From Chrysomallon squamiferum (Eukaryota; Mollusca; Gastropoda; Neomphalida; Peltospiridae): a stretch of 64,000 nucleotides of DNA. The notes under the pieces are model-generated. The model was given only the letters and a program-made list of their open reading frames with translations. It searched no databases and had not been told where the DNA came from. The position numbers and the translations under genes are program-made. The stretch is taken from assembly GCA_012295275.1 (NCBI GenBank), contig CM022665.1, positions 1,894,167 to 1,958,166 of the forward strand, given 5' to 3'. Below, one piece after another: positions 52,651 to 64,000 of the stretch (positions within the stretch are counted from its first letter, which is position 1; every line of letters starts with the position of its first letter).

Positions 52651-53565
52651 ATACATAGTAGTTATTCTCCATCCTTACCACAGACAGAAAAACTTTTCAC
52701 TATTTCAGTAATGACAAATTTTAAAATTAACTTTCTTCATCTTGAGCTGTCAAATTTTAATATCCTATTAATTTTTTATTTATTAATTTCCAAACTGACA
52801 AAATCGTGATATTTTCTGTCAACAGATTTCGTATAACTTACTGAAATGAAGCTTCTTAGTGATATTACAGAGCACAGAAATTTTTTGAGATATCTGTTCA
52901 GTCTGTTTTTACTGGGTTATGGGGGAAAAAATGTATTTAAAAACAAACATGTTTTTTTTTTTTTTTTTTTTTTTAAGGGATAATGCTCTCACCCAGAATT
53001 TGGCACATGTCACAAAGCTGATATATTATAAAACTGTAATGAGCTGTTTGTCTGAGTTATAAGACTACATATGTCTTACACAACTTTTAGATTCTTAGAA
53101 AAAATAATGTTAAAGAATTGTTGTTCCAACAGTTATATAAGTACAGACCTATTTTAGACATATTTTGTCAATACTCAAAATCAAAAGTCTCATAATAACA
53201 ATCATACACAGAGAGGGGGTCACACATCTTTAATGTTTCTGTCAGATAAAACTTTCTTTTTAATGAAATTAATAATATTTTGAAAGTTGTCTTCAGTACA
53301 ATAACAACATTTATACTTTACTAAAATCCTAAAATCAAACACTAATAATGTTAGTCATAGTAAAATTATAACTTAATATTATACCTTATTGTTCATAAAC
53401 CTGCACAATTACATTTATTTACCTTTCTGTGTTTAATGAAATCAGAGTTTATTTTTTTAATTTTATTTAGTTTTAGGTTTCAATTTTTTTCCTTTTTAAA
53501 TTATTATTATTTTTCAATAAATTGGTAACTGATAAACTGAAAAATATTCAAAATTATCATATAAT

Positions 53566-53739
53566 TTATTTCTGATGAAATTCTCTGTTGGATAACGTAT
53601 AGCTGGTTTTATAACAGAGTGATAATCTTAACATGGATTTTAACTTCTTTGCTGCCCTGTTTTGAAGATATTCTTGTACCCATTCTAGTTCCTTGTCATC
53701 TGGGTCCATGTTTCCACTTGAAATTAAATTCACCAAAAA
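53566..53739 (-). other. Orphan exon-like open frame inside the MEIS intron
   Basis: A good acceptor (pyrimidine-rich, ending TTTTGTCAG) is followed in phase 0 by 57 codons and a TAA stop. The peptide (FLVNLISSGNMDPDDKELEW, then VQEYLQNRAAKKLKSMLRLS and a short tail) has ordinary protein composition, unlike other short frames in this intron. I do not recognise the family. It could be the last exon of a nested minus-strand gene, an alternative terminal exon, or a gene fragment. Confidence 0.4.
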
Positions 53740-53779
53740 CTGACAAAAGCAGGAAGGGATGGTCATTAAGGCCCTTGCT

Positions 53780-53960
53780 CAATGCTCATAAATTATTTTC
53801 TGTGCAGCTTCCTTTCATTGAGTTGCCATGGAAACACAAATTAAAATTGTGATAAGGGCTTGAAAACAACATTAAAATGAAACCTGAGACAAGGGGTGAT
53901 AAGCAGAAAGAATTACCTCACCCTGGAACTCTAGTCACTGGCAGGACCCTAAGTGGAGTT
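53780..53960. promoter_or_regulatory. Candidate cis-regulatory island with RFX X-box
   Basis: GTTGCCATGGAAAC at 53822-53835 matches the RFX X-box consensus with both half-sites. The surrounding 180 bp is complex sequence next to the orphan exon-like frame, on its upstream side in minus-strand orientation, and could belong to the promoter of a nested gene. Confidence 0.35.
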
Positions 53961-53973
53961 TTCTTTTTTTTTT

Positions 53974-53975
53974 TT

Positions 53976-54007
<32 letters not shown>

Positions 54008-54010
54008 TCC
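53974..54010. repeat. (CTTT)n microsatellite
   Basis: About 9 CTTT units followed by an imperfect CTTTTC tail. Confidence 0.9.
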
Positions 54011-54164
54011 CTTTTCTTTTCTTAAACTAAGGATGCCAACGACATATTTTCTGGGTTTTTTTTAATAATTAACACTGAATCTTTAGGTATCCTTTCATTA
54101 TAAAATAACTGAGATTAGTAAACGACTTATCAGATCTTGAAGTGTTTTGGCAATTGTGTTTAAA

Positions 54165-54320
54165 ATTATAAACATGGGCCACACTTTACCAAGAATGACA
54201 CCAAGGAGATAAGTTATATGTGTCACATGGATGACAGGCTACATGCTTCAGACAGCAGATACATTTACATATATCCAGCATCAAGCTGACAAACTGTCTG
54301 TACTGCCAGCATGTGAAATA
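54165..54320. promoter_or_regulatory. Candidate cis-regulatory island 3
   Basis: Repeat-free block with TGACAG at 54232-54237 and further CTGACA/CTGTCTG sites, which are MEIS/TGIF-type half-sites; autoregulation is a possibility only. Confidence 0.3.
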
Positions 54321-55179
54321 TAAATCATAGGTATGTTATTACATGAATGAATCAAAAAATGAATGGGAAAAAAAGAAGAAAAGATTAAGTGATGAGCTGT
54401 CTGAATGACTAAATAAAGGAGTGTGTCTCGTTCAATGTATGATACATAGTATATTCAGAATGTAAGAACACATTTTTTTTTTTTTTTTAAACTGCTTGAC
54501 TTGAACAAAGACCAAAGATAAAATTAATAATAAATAATAAAATATTTAATGAGAATAATCAGTAGATTATGTTAATGATTTTTCTGTGTTTATTTACACG
54601 TATCAACTGTCTCTCATTATATTAAGATGCAGAGTAAAATGAAATGAAAAGAAACATTATTATGTTGCTTATGATCAGTATTTGGGTGAAATTAACTGAC
54701 AAGATATAAACAATACACAACGTGTATTTTTTATTTTATTTGTATTAAACAATAAAGTGTTTTAAGACTGCCAAGTAGGTGATTCAAAGAAATAATAAAA
54801 CTCCAACAATCTTGATATGCTTAAAGATAATATACTGTGACTATCCACTGATCTCTTTTGTTTGTTGTACTAAATATATTGCTGACAAAAGACTAGATCA
54901 GACACCAGCTATCAGTGAGAAATATCTAAATACCTTACAATGATGAATCATTATCAAGAACATTTAACAATATCATATATATATCTATTTATGTTTATAT
55001 CGATACGTTACTGTATATGAATACATGCATCATACATGTATGTATATGTGTATGTGTATGTGTATGTTAAAAACATCTTAACAGGAAATTGTGGGAGAAA
55101 ACAATTAGAAAATGAAAGCAAATCTCACAAAGCACACCCCAAATCCTAGAGAGAATTAAAAAAATGTTGAGTGAGATTT

Positions 55180-56060
55180 TGTTGGAGTAAAACTGACCAA
55201 TAAATGTCAGCCACAAGAGGCACAGTGGATGTGTAGGAGATAATAACCGCAGTTATCACTCTTGCTGATAGAAGAGATATAAAAATGTTTGTGGAGGAAA
55301 ACATGTGCAAATGTCAGCCACGTGGACCAGTTGATTGTGACGCAATATACTCAGATTTATGATGCCCCATGGAACATTTCGTGACCAGCACTTGAGCTGG
55401 TTTGGGTGTGTATGTGTGTGTGAGTGGCTTCCTGGTGACCTGACAAAGCTATTTTAATTGCTGGTGATGTCATTAAAACAATGAAAACAGATGAGGTTGT
55501 TAAGATAAAAAAAAAAAAAAATAAAAAAAAAAAATAAAAAAGACAAAAGTTTTGTATGGAGTGGAAAAACAAACAAAACAAAAGAAAGAGATATTGTAAG
55601 AGTGTGATAAGTGTTAGAATGTGATTGGCTGTCATAATGATAAAAATCATCAGAAATTATAAGACAATCAAACTGGAAATTAGAATCAGTTGTGTAACGT
55701 GAATGCGGTGGTTGTGGACGGTGGTTGTGGAAGTGAGGTTTGAATGGGTGTGGACACAGGCTGGGTGCACCTGGCACACTCTGGCCAGTAGATAAATGGA
55801 GAATAAAAGTGAAACACAAAGACAGTTTACGGTGGGCATCAGTGAATGAAGTCACAGTAAAGTCGTACATTTATGACTGTTGAAGAATACAGACTTCTCA
55901 ACTTCAAGATGAGGCATCATGGCTGAGAGGTTTTATTACACAAAGACAAACACAGACTGGGCTAACAGAGCCTGGCAGGCTGCTACAATGATAATCAGTG
56001 GATGGTTTATATCGTATTACCATCTTCAAACAGACATCACATACTGTAACCTGTGAACAA
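55180..56060. other. Complex intronic block, function not seen
   Basis: Mostly complex sequence interrupted by an A-rich tract at 55506-55540. Short open frames on the minus strand have no recognisable domain and no consistent splice phase. Confidence 0.4.
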
Positions 56061-56714
56061 TATCACCTTTATACAACAACACATCAAATCACACTCAGTA
56101 GTAGAAAGTCAGTCACATGATTGTTAAAATGTATTATAGTTCTTAACCCAAAGTGTGCCATGAGAAAGACAACCGGGAAATTTGATATGTTTTACTTGGA
56201 AACATTTACTGAAGTTTTTAATATTAAAATCTAAATTAACTTTAATGTATTAACAATCACATGAACATTGACACACATTTAAAACTTTAATTATTCAAAA
56301 TAAAATTACTCTGAACTATCACTAGCCATTGTGGGATATTTTCAAACCTTTGTAACATCCAATATATTCAAAAATTCTTAATCTTTTTTTCTTTTTTTTT
56401 ATCAAATATAGATTGAAACTGGTCCTAAATATTTAAATTATTAATGTAATATTCACTACATAATCTATTGCCATTAAGTGATTACTATTCAGACCTTTAC
56501 CAGTGTCACACTGTGTCAACTGCTTATTCTCATTAATCTTATGACAACAATCTGAAATTATTTTAAATATTAAAGCCTGACACCCAAACACAATGTCCAG
56601 ACTACAACTTTCCAACTGCCCTGTCATTTTCTCATCCTTTTTAATCACATAATTTCATAAATTATTTCTTTCCTTTTTTTTTTTTTCTTCTTTTTTTTTA
56701 AAATATCAATTCTC

Positions 56715-57010
56715 ATTCTGACCTATCAGCCATTTTCAGGAGGTGATTTTCACTTTGATAAAAATTTGAAGAGAATGTGGAGACAGTGAAAATGGAGGCT
56801 TGCTACATTTCAAAGAGATGAAGGAAATCTTCACTCATTGAGACTGACATTTGACAAATGAGGGGCCAGTCACAGCTCAACAAAGGGCTAGCGTCCACGA
56901 TTATAGGGCCATTAAGCAACAATAGGGGTCAGTGTTCAGAATCCTTAACATGGACATATGGTCCTTTCACAATAATCCTCAATACTAATACCATGAAAGA
57001 TTAAAAAAAG
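56715..57010. promoter_or_regulatory. Candidate cis-regulatory island 4
   Basis: About 300 bp of complex sequence with CTTTGATA and ACAAAGGG (TCF/LEF-like), AACAATAGG (SOX-like) and GACTGACATTTGACAAATG. Motif matches are short and only suggestive. Confidence 0.35.
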
Positions 57011-58049
57011 AAAGGAAAAAGGCCACCAAAAAACACAACAAATTAGCACCTATGAGGCATACAATGTTTAGCAAAAAGTCTTCAAAGCAGAGACAAAATG
57101 GTAACAAATAAATGTTGGGAACAAAGAATCGCGGAAAGAAAGGATGAACCAAACCAAACACACTTCCTTCAGAAATCTCTGACTTGTCTAACTTGTTCAA
57201 GTTCTGACCAAATTAGTTTTGTTTTGTTAGATTTATAACACTCCTAGAACTCTGGCTGCCTGTCAGCTGGTCCACTCTGGCTAAAACACATCAGTGTTAA
57301 CCACCACACAACTATCTCCTAGGCAAACCTCTCACAACTGCTTTTACTCGAGAAATGGAACCCAAATTTATGCATTATTGTATGTGCATAATCAAAACTG
57401 CTGGTTATTGATAAAGTTATTAATAACAATAATATCAGTCAAGGCAGAAAAAGGCAATAACAACAGAGACAAAAGAAATGCTAAGGGCTGGCAGTTAAGA
57501 GTTGAGGCTCGTGTGCGAAGAAATAGTTAAAAACATTGTAGTTTGCAATGTTCTGTTCTGGATGACTGAACTGATGTGAAAAGATAGATGCTTTCACAGT
57601 TTTGCTCTGCTAGTAAGTATTTTATTCTTAGCAGTGTGGTCATACATGCATAAACCTTTTCTTAAACCTGACAGTGAGAGGCTCAATAAAAAAATAATAC
57701 AAGTAAATCATGTCATTACTTACACAGTAAAGAAAAATAGTAAGATGCGTGTGTGTAAATGTATATAGATCAATGTGTATATCAAAACAGAAAGCAGAAA
57801 GAAGAATAGAAAAAGTAAGTGAGAAAACAAAGAGGATAATGATGGACTTTCTGTGAAATATATAATTTTATATCTGTTTGTGAAAATCTGTTTGTTTCTA
57901 CTACTATATCTCTGTCTCTCTGCACACACACATACCCACACACAAATACATACACACATACATACATATCAATGTATATCTGTACTGTATTTTTTCAAAT
58001 ATACACAGATTGAATAGTTTTTAAAAATCATTATCTATCAAATATAAAA

Positions 58050-58620
58050 GTCATGGCAGACTTGCAAACATAATTAAGAAGTGCAGGCCACATCTCAGGA
58101 GTGTATGGAGTCGTATTATTAAAAACAGTAATAACAACATTATCTGCCCTTGAAACAAAAGTATTGAATTTCCTCTCATGAAATGGGTAAAAAGGAAAGC
58201 AGTCAATTTTTGCCAATTTTAGAAAAACAGATTATTCTCTTTCAAATTACATTCCTGAGTGAACTTTGATTGCACGAATCACTGCACAGTTATTGCCTAA
58301 GTCTGCAGTGAGACCCACACTTGACTGTGACTCAAATACATTCTCAGTGTACATGCCCAGCACACCATGGTTTTATAGTACTCAAAACAACATTTCACCT
58401 GTTTTAAAACAGCCAGCGTTAAAAAGAAAAAACATTTCATTGCCTCTTGTAGAGGAATTAAATGATTTCGCAAAACCATGAAGTTGGTGGGGCTCAACGG
58501 TGTAAAATAGACTGTCACAATCCGGCCATATATAATGTCCCACTGTGCTGAGTAAAAAGCTGGATGATTCTATGTCAGGGCTGTTTTCCACACTTGGATA
58601 GACAGAACAGGATTCATGTT
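58050..58620. promoter_or_regulatory. Candidate cis-regulatory island 5
   Basis: Complex sequence open over 60-70 codons on both strands in places, but with no splice-consistent or recognisable protein. Read as non-coding, possibly regulatory. Confidence 0.3.
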
Positions 58621-58751
58621 AGGTTATGTGAAAATAACTAACTCTTAATGCTTAACAGCTAAATCACCGAATGGCTTATTCAGAATACAAACAAATTCAA
58701 AAGGGAAAGAAATGAAGAATGTTTCAAAACATAAAAAAAATATATAAAAAA

Positions 58752-58787
58752 TACATATATATATATATATGTGTGTGTGTGTGCGTG

Positions 58788-58841
<54 letters not shown>

Positions 58842-58896
58842 TGTATGTATGTATGTATGTGTGTGTGTGTTGTGTGTGTGTGTGTATGTGTATAAC
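58752..58896. repeat. Compound (TA)n-(TG)n-(TA)n-(TATG)n-(TG)n array
   Basis: A five-part alternating purine-pyrimidine array of about 145 bp with Z-DNA-forming TG and cruciform-prone TA parts. Confidence 0.95.
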
Positions 58897-59039
58897 CTAG
58901 CAGAAATGAATAATAAAATGTACAGAAGAAAAAAAAGATACAGCACTAAATGACAAATGAAGTGAGGTGTTATACCAGGTACAGACCAATAATCCAGTAT
59001 GAAAAAAACCAAACAAAAAAAAACAAACTTGGCTGCAGA

Positions 59040-59340
59040 GCCTGCCTCATCAAACATGATGATAAATTGTCAATGTCTGACTTGCCTGTCCCAGCTTGCT
59101 AATCAAAACTGTTCTTATGTTTTTGTCGGAGCACGTTAAGTGACATTAAAAATTTTCTGCTTCATTTGTAATGATGGTGGGCAAAAACCGTGCTGAAGGA
59201 ACATTGGGAGGTGATATCCGGGCCTTGAAGGGACCACCCCACTTCAAAGATTCAACAAAGCATTAGAAAGCTTGACAAATCGGATAGGCTGTCTTAGAAC
59301 TGAACGCAGCGGAAAAGACAAAGTCTCACATCAACAATAT
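59040..59340. promoter_or_regulatory. Candidate cis-regulatory island 6
   Basis: Complex block with GTGATATCCGGGCC and AAGGGACCACCCC, GC-richer than its surroundings and bounded by A/T-rich repeats. Confidence 0.3.
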
Positions 59341-61329
59341 AAACAATCAGATACAAACAAAGAAGCAATTGGACACATTAAAAAAAGATTAATTAATTAT
59401 TTCTGCCAGAGTAGATTAATCAAAGCATTAAATTGTATCCATAGCAACTAAAATGACACACGAAGAAAAGAGAAGAAATAAAAATAGTATTGTTAGAATT
59501 GTTTGTTATTTGAATTTATTTTATCGAAGATAGCTCAAAATAATACTAAATAAAAAAAATAATACAGCAACATTTTTTTAAACAATACATGATTATTGAT
59601 TTTTGTCATTTGGAATTAATAATGATTTTGTAACAGATAAGAAAATTATTTCAACATAGATACACAATAAAAAAAACACAAAAAAAAAAAAATTAAAAAA
59701 AAAATTAAAAGATAAAAACATCTAATAATCTCTATATCTGATACACTGTAGTAACAAGAATAAATTATATTTTTTTCTAACATTTGTTTTGTTTTATTTT
59801 TCGGATGATAACAACAAAAGCTCGAGGGCTGCTGTAAATGTTGATAAAAATCTATCAGAGAATGTCCCAGTAAAACGCTGCTTAACTTATTCATCTATTT
59901 ACACGGATTACTGAAGTAAGCCAATGGCTCTGGGCTCACCGACTCTGTACTGAGAGGTTTTCCTGGGCCAGTAGAGAGACAAGAACACTATGTGCTGTGG
60001 TTAATGTGTAACTTGCGTGTTCTGAAGCTATCAAGAAAAATACATATTAACATGCCCTTTGACCTCAGCGCATTTTTTCCTTTCATCACAATCAGGTCTC
60101 AGTGGATGAAATCAATGGAGTGTGAAACTTGCCCTAAATACTGTAATAAACCTCTTCTTTAAGTCACATTATTTTTAGTACTTAAATTTATATCTTTTTG
60201 TTGTTTAAATATAGTGCTACCACCACTACACATACTCAAACAGAAATAAAAAAAAAAAAAAAAAATGAAAATAAATAAATAAAAATAAATAAATGAATAA
60301 ATAAAAAATGTATTAATAATAAATTAATAATAATAAAATGATGATGAAAAAAATGAAAATAATAAAACAAATAATTTAAAAACAAAAAAACAAATGAAGG
60401 AAAACAAATAATTATATAAAAAAATATGTTAAGTTTTTAATTAGTAAAAATTACTATGACAACACTTAATTACTAGTTTTATTAAATTACTTTTAGATTT
60501 ACTTTGTACATTTCATTTTATTTTTTAATATTTTTACTAACTCTTCAACAAAATTTTTATTTACAAAAAGAAATAAAAAAATAAAGTTTTTTCATGAGCA
60601 TGCAAATTGTTTAATGTATTATTTAAAACGTTGTTTGATGTAATGTTGCTATGTTATCAAAGGCTGAACCTAAAACCTGTATTATCATAACAACTAATAA
60701 AAATAAAATAGTTAGAACAGCAAAAACAGTAATAACAATAATAATAATGATAATGATGTTAATAATAATAATGATGATGATAATAAAGATATTATTGATA
60801 ATAATGTCTTAACTTTTTATATTAATCATGAGAGAAATATTTATTTTATTTTATAATATTATATTCAGTTTAAATCTAAACAACCATTGTAAAGTTGTAT
60901 TCATTTAGTTGTACAAGATCAATACTAATAAAAAGTTCTAAAACTTTTTTTGCATTACCCGATTTTGTCAAACCCTAACTGCATTTTCAAAGCAAATTCA
61001 ATTATTTAAACTCAGAGTCTTAATTTCATATTCCTTCTGCTCTTTAAGACAAAGGATTGTATTTAGAACAACAACAACAACAACAGTAATGACAATGATT
61101 ATGATATTTGCAAAGATAATATTTTCAATTTCAAAATGATAATGGAAAAACTCAAAATAAATAAATAAAAAGCCAGAAGACAATTAATTAGTGTTTCTCT
61201 CAAATGTGGAAAATACAAACCATTTCCTACACCCATTCACTTTACTTCCTCGCAAAAAACTATTAACTGATGCAGATAATAGAAAAAAAGCAACTTGAAG
61301 AATCTCGTAACATATTCTTGAAAATTATT

Positions 61330-61690
61330 TTCAGTTATTTTTTAATGATGGGATACAGGTGGGTGAGTTGGGCTGCAGTTGTACGAATGACTCTTCAAGT
61401 ATTACGATAATTGGTTGAGATGTACGCTGGGCTAAGTGAAATAATCACAAGCATGATGAATACGGCCAAACTCCCAGGCATAATGGGTCCTTCAGGTCAT
61501 CATATTTGTGCAGGGAATCTTGACTCACTTTAGGAGAACAAATGTAATTTGCCTGATACTTGTGCAGTGTCTGCTGGGAAGACTTCGTCTCTCGCTCTAA
61601 CCGTCCAGACAAACAGACTGACACAAAGATAAGGACTTGCAATTCACACAAGTATTGAGAATGTATATTTACAAAAAACTTGCACTGTCG
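61330..61690. promoter_or_regulatory. Candidate cis-regulatory island 7
   Basis: About 350 bp of complex sequence between A-rich tracts, with a GGATACAGGTGGGTGAG stretch (E-box CAGGTG) and several CG dinucleotides. Confidence 0.3.
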
Positions 61691-61989
61691 TTAATTATTT
61701 TTTGCCAGTGTAAACTCCGTTTTAGTGTGTGTTATTTGCTACAAACCATTACTTGAAAGTGATTATGTTCCTTCTTTTTCAGACTTGTATTTGTAACAAA
61801 CAGAGCTGAAGCCATTGAGTTATCTTGAGTGTCTATCCACCCGCAGAAATCCTTAACCTCTGTCCATTATAAAATAGAGGATAATCATTTTTATTCAGCT
61901 GTTAGAAATAGGATTTTTTTGTTAAATTCTCTTTTTTTATCACCTTCGACTACTTACTTCTAATTGCTTTCATTGAAAATGCAAGTTTT

Positions 61990-62160
61990 GTAGGTTATTA
62001 AATAACTGTGATTGTTAGAGAGCTCACCAGGGGAGGCAATTTACCACCAGACAGGTGAGCACTGGACCAACACAGAAATATGATCCATGCAATGCTGAAA
62101 CATTGATCCATGCATCTGTTGACAAATTCTTAACATGAATCACTAATCTTTTAAAGCTGC
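61990..62160. promoter_or_regulatory. Candidate cis-regulatory island 8
   Basis: Short complex block with two near-mirror halves around CCACCAGACAGGTGAGCACTGG, containing a CAGGTG E-box. Confidence 0.25.
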
Positions 62161-62801
62161 TGTTACTAAATAACAATCTGAACTGTGTACATATTTATAA
62201 ATAAAACACACACTGCACCCAAACACCTACCCATCCTCATACAAACGTGAATCAAAAATATACATACACATACATATTTAATAAGATTTTATGTATTTTA
62301 TTAAAAAGATTATATATATTAAAATAAACTAGTGATTTAAGATACATTACATCAATTCTTTTCACAGTATATGATATTAAATGTACACAATATTTAAAAA
62401 AAAAAATTAAAATTATTTTTTAACACAGAAGACTGACTAACGGTGAGAAAACACAAAGTGAGGTGCAGATACCTGGAAAACATATTTTTCAAACCTGTTG
62501 CTATACAACTCTTTAATGTGGGTTGTACTTTGTTTGTTTTTGTAAATGTAGACTTAATATGTAATGCATTCCACAGATATCATTTTTGTCTCTTATTATC
62601 TTTTAACACAAACAATGAGCTTAAAATAATTTAGAAAACACAAATAAGTAAAAGGTTTTCTGTGACTCATAATGGAATATATTTATTCAATTATAATACA
62701 AGATAAAAAGTAATAAATAAATAAATAAACTGAATATAAATAGTTATAAAAAAAAATCAGCTAACAACTTTAAAAATAAACATAACTATAAAATTTAATT
62801 A

Positions 62802-62949
62802 ATTATTATTATTATTGTTACTACACTGTTATTTTTGTCATTCTTATTATATTGTTTTTGTAATTATTATTATTACTATAGTTATTATCATATCACCAAT
62901 ATTATTATTACTATTATTGCTATTATTATTATTATCATTATTATCATCA

Positions 62950-62996
<47 letters not shown>

Positions 62997-63026
62997 ATGA
63001 TGATTATTATTATTATTATTATTAAG
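62802..63026. repeat. (ATT)n microsatellite block
   Basis: About 220 bp of ATT with ATC, ACT and ATG variants, the mirror orientation of the AAT arrays elsewhere in the window. Confidence 0.9.
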
Positions 63027-64000
63027 AAATTAGAACATTCATGTACACAGGACTGTACTGTTAACTGGTATGTGCACATTTCCACACACAGTTGTACTCC
63101 GGGTGAAAAATTGAAATTTAAACATTTCAAATGGTAACTTAATTTTATTTTTAAAACAAAAAGAGCCTTCACTTTGAAAATCTGTGTTAATGGTTTAATG
63201 ATCATTTTAGTGTTAATGTCTGTTTACAGTTCACACCTTGCCTAATGTACTTACACAAAACAACATAAATTCACACAGTCATGTTTAAACTAAACTCCCC
63301 ATTGTTCTTTGCACAATTATTTCAACATAAAAGTTATATGCTTCAAAATGGGTTTTGTTCATTCTGCGCGAATGGAAATTAAATTTGCAGAGAGCGTTGG
63401 TCTTAAGAAAGTTTCTAGAGTGTATTGATTCTGTGACATAACTGATGACAGTTCAATATCATTAATATTTTAAGTCAGAATTTTCCTTAACGATGATGAA
63501 GCTAATACATCTATATTGATTGACTCTGGAACAAAAACACTTCAATGGCTGAGTGCTGGTGTGTGTTATTTTAAAACTGGCAGGAATAAATCATGAAGTG
63601 AAGGTAGTCACATCTGTGGAGGTTTGTCAACCTCTCAGAAAGGTGATGTTCAGGTAAATGGTAAACAAATTTGTAACATTTCATAACAACTGGTTGTAGA
63701 ACAAATGAATCAGGTGAGATCTAAGTCTTAGTTTAATTTTTAAATATTTATTTAAAAAAAAAAAAACCCAAAACAGACTTTGCAATAAAATTTGAAAATG
63801 TCATGAAAAAATACTTTAAAAAATAATCATCTGAAGGTTATGCTGAATTTAAAATAAAAACAAAAATATAATTTTCAATAATTCTTGATTTAAAATTTAT
63901 AACAGAATAAATAAATAAATAAATGATAGAATAAATGCATTTCATTTATTAGGGAAAAAGCTAAGTAAATATTTAGACTTATTTTATACATGAATGTATA

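Noticed and set aside
55357-55870. Two overlapping minus-strand frames of 97 and 138 codons
   Set aside because: They run through an A-rich tract and have Phe/Ser/His-rich low-complexity translations without a domain.
58266-58591. Possible coding exon on either strand in island 5
   Set aside because: Both strands are open by chance over 60-70 codons, with no matching splice phases and no recognisable domain.

Overview
This is an AT-rich animal genomic window. Its genes have short phase-consistent exons with GT-AG introns, lie in a background of microsatellites and homopolymer runs, and carry remnants of DNA transposons and tRNA-derived repeats. The gene set (ADAT3-type deaminase subunit, BTB-Kelch protein, TATDN2-type nuclease, MEIS/Homothorax homeobox protein), compact gene bodies and MEIS2-like C-terminus suggest a lophotrochozoan, most likely a mollusc. 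That assignment is an inference; nothing here fixes the species.

Layout. 1-1480 holds the 3' end of a plus-strand gene for a Gln/Pro-rich protein ending in 13 perfect copies of a Cys-containing acidic heptad. 1481-6755 is intergenic, with microsatellites and a three-copy composite repeat carrying tRNA-like promoter boxes (about 4.13-6.34 kb). 6756-13684 (minus) is a complete nine-exon ADAT3 gene of 327 codons. 14851-19445 (plus) is a complete three-exon BTB-BACK-Kelch gene of 673 codons, head-to-head with ADAT3; its second intron holds a 2-kb inverted-repeat transposon. 22468-25806 (minus) is a TATDN2-type gene, tail-to-tail with the Kelch gene, with an intact TatD domain but frame breaks in the N-terminal exons. 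25807-38349 is mostly intergenic plus the probable 3' UTR of the next gene. 38350-42010 (minus) holds the last three coding exons of a MEIS/Homothorax gene, starting inside homeodomain helix 3. 42011-64000 shows no further MEIS exon and is read as one long intron, where islands of complex sequence alternate with simple repeats.

Function. The genes are not an operon and have no evident shared pathway: ADAT3 acts in tRNA wobble A-to-I editing, the Kelch protein is a probable CUL3 adaptor, TATDN2 is a metal-dependent nuclease, and MEIS is a TALE developmental regulator. The points most worth following up are the cysteine-acidic heptad array with only synonymous variation, a GC-AG intron in MEIS whose read-through gives a plausible alternative C-terminus, the two inverted-repeat transposons, the composite tRNA-like repeat, and the island-rich MEIS intron with RFX-type and PBX/HOX-type motifs. 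No prokaryotic-style system, CRISPR array, rRNA or standard tRNA gene was found.
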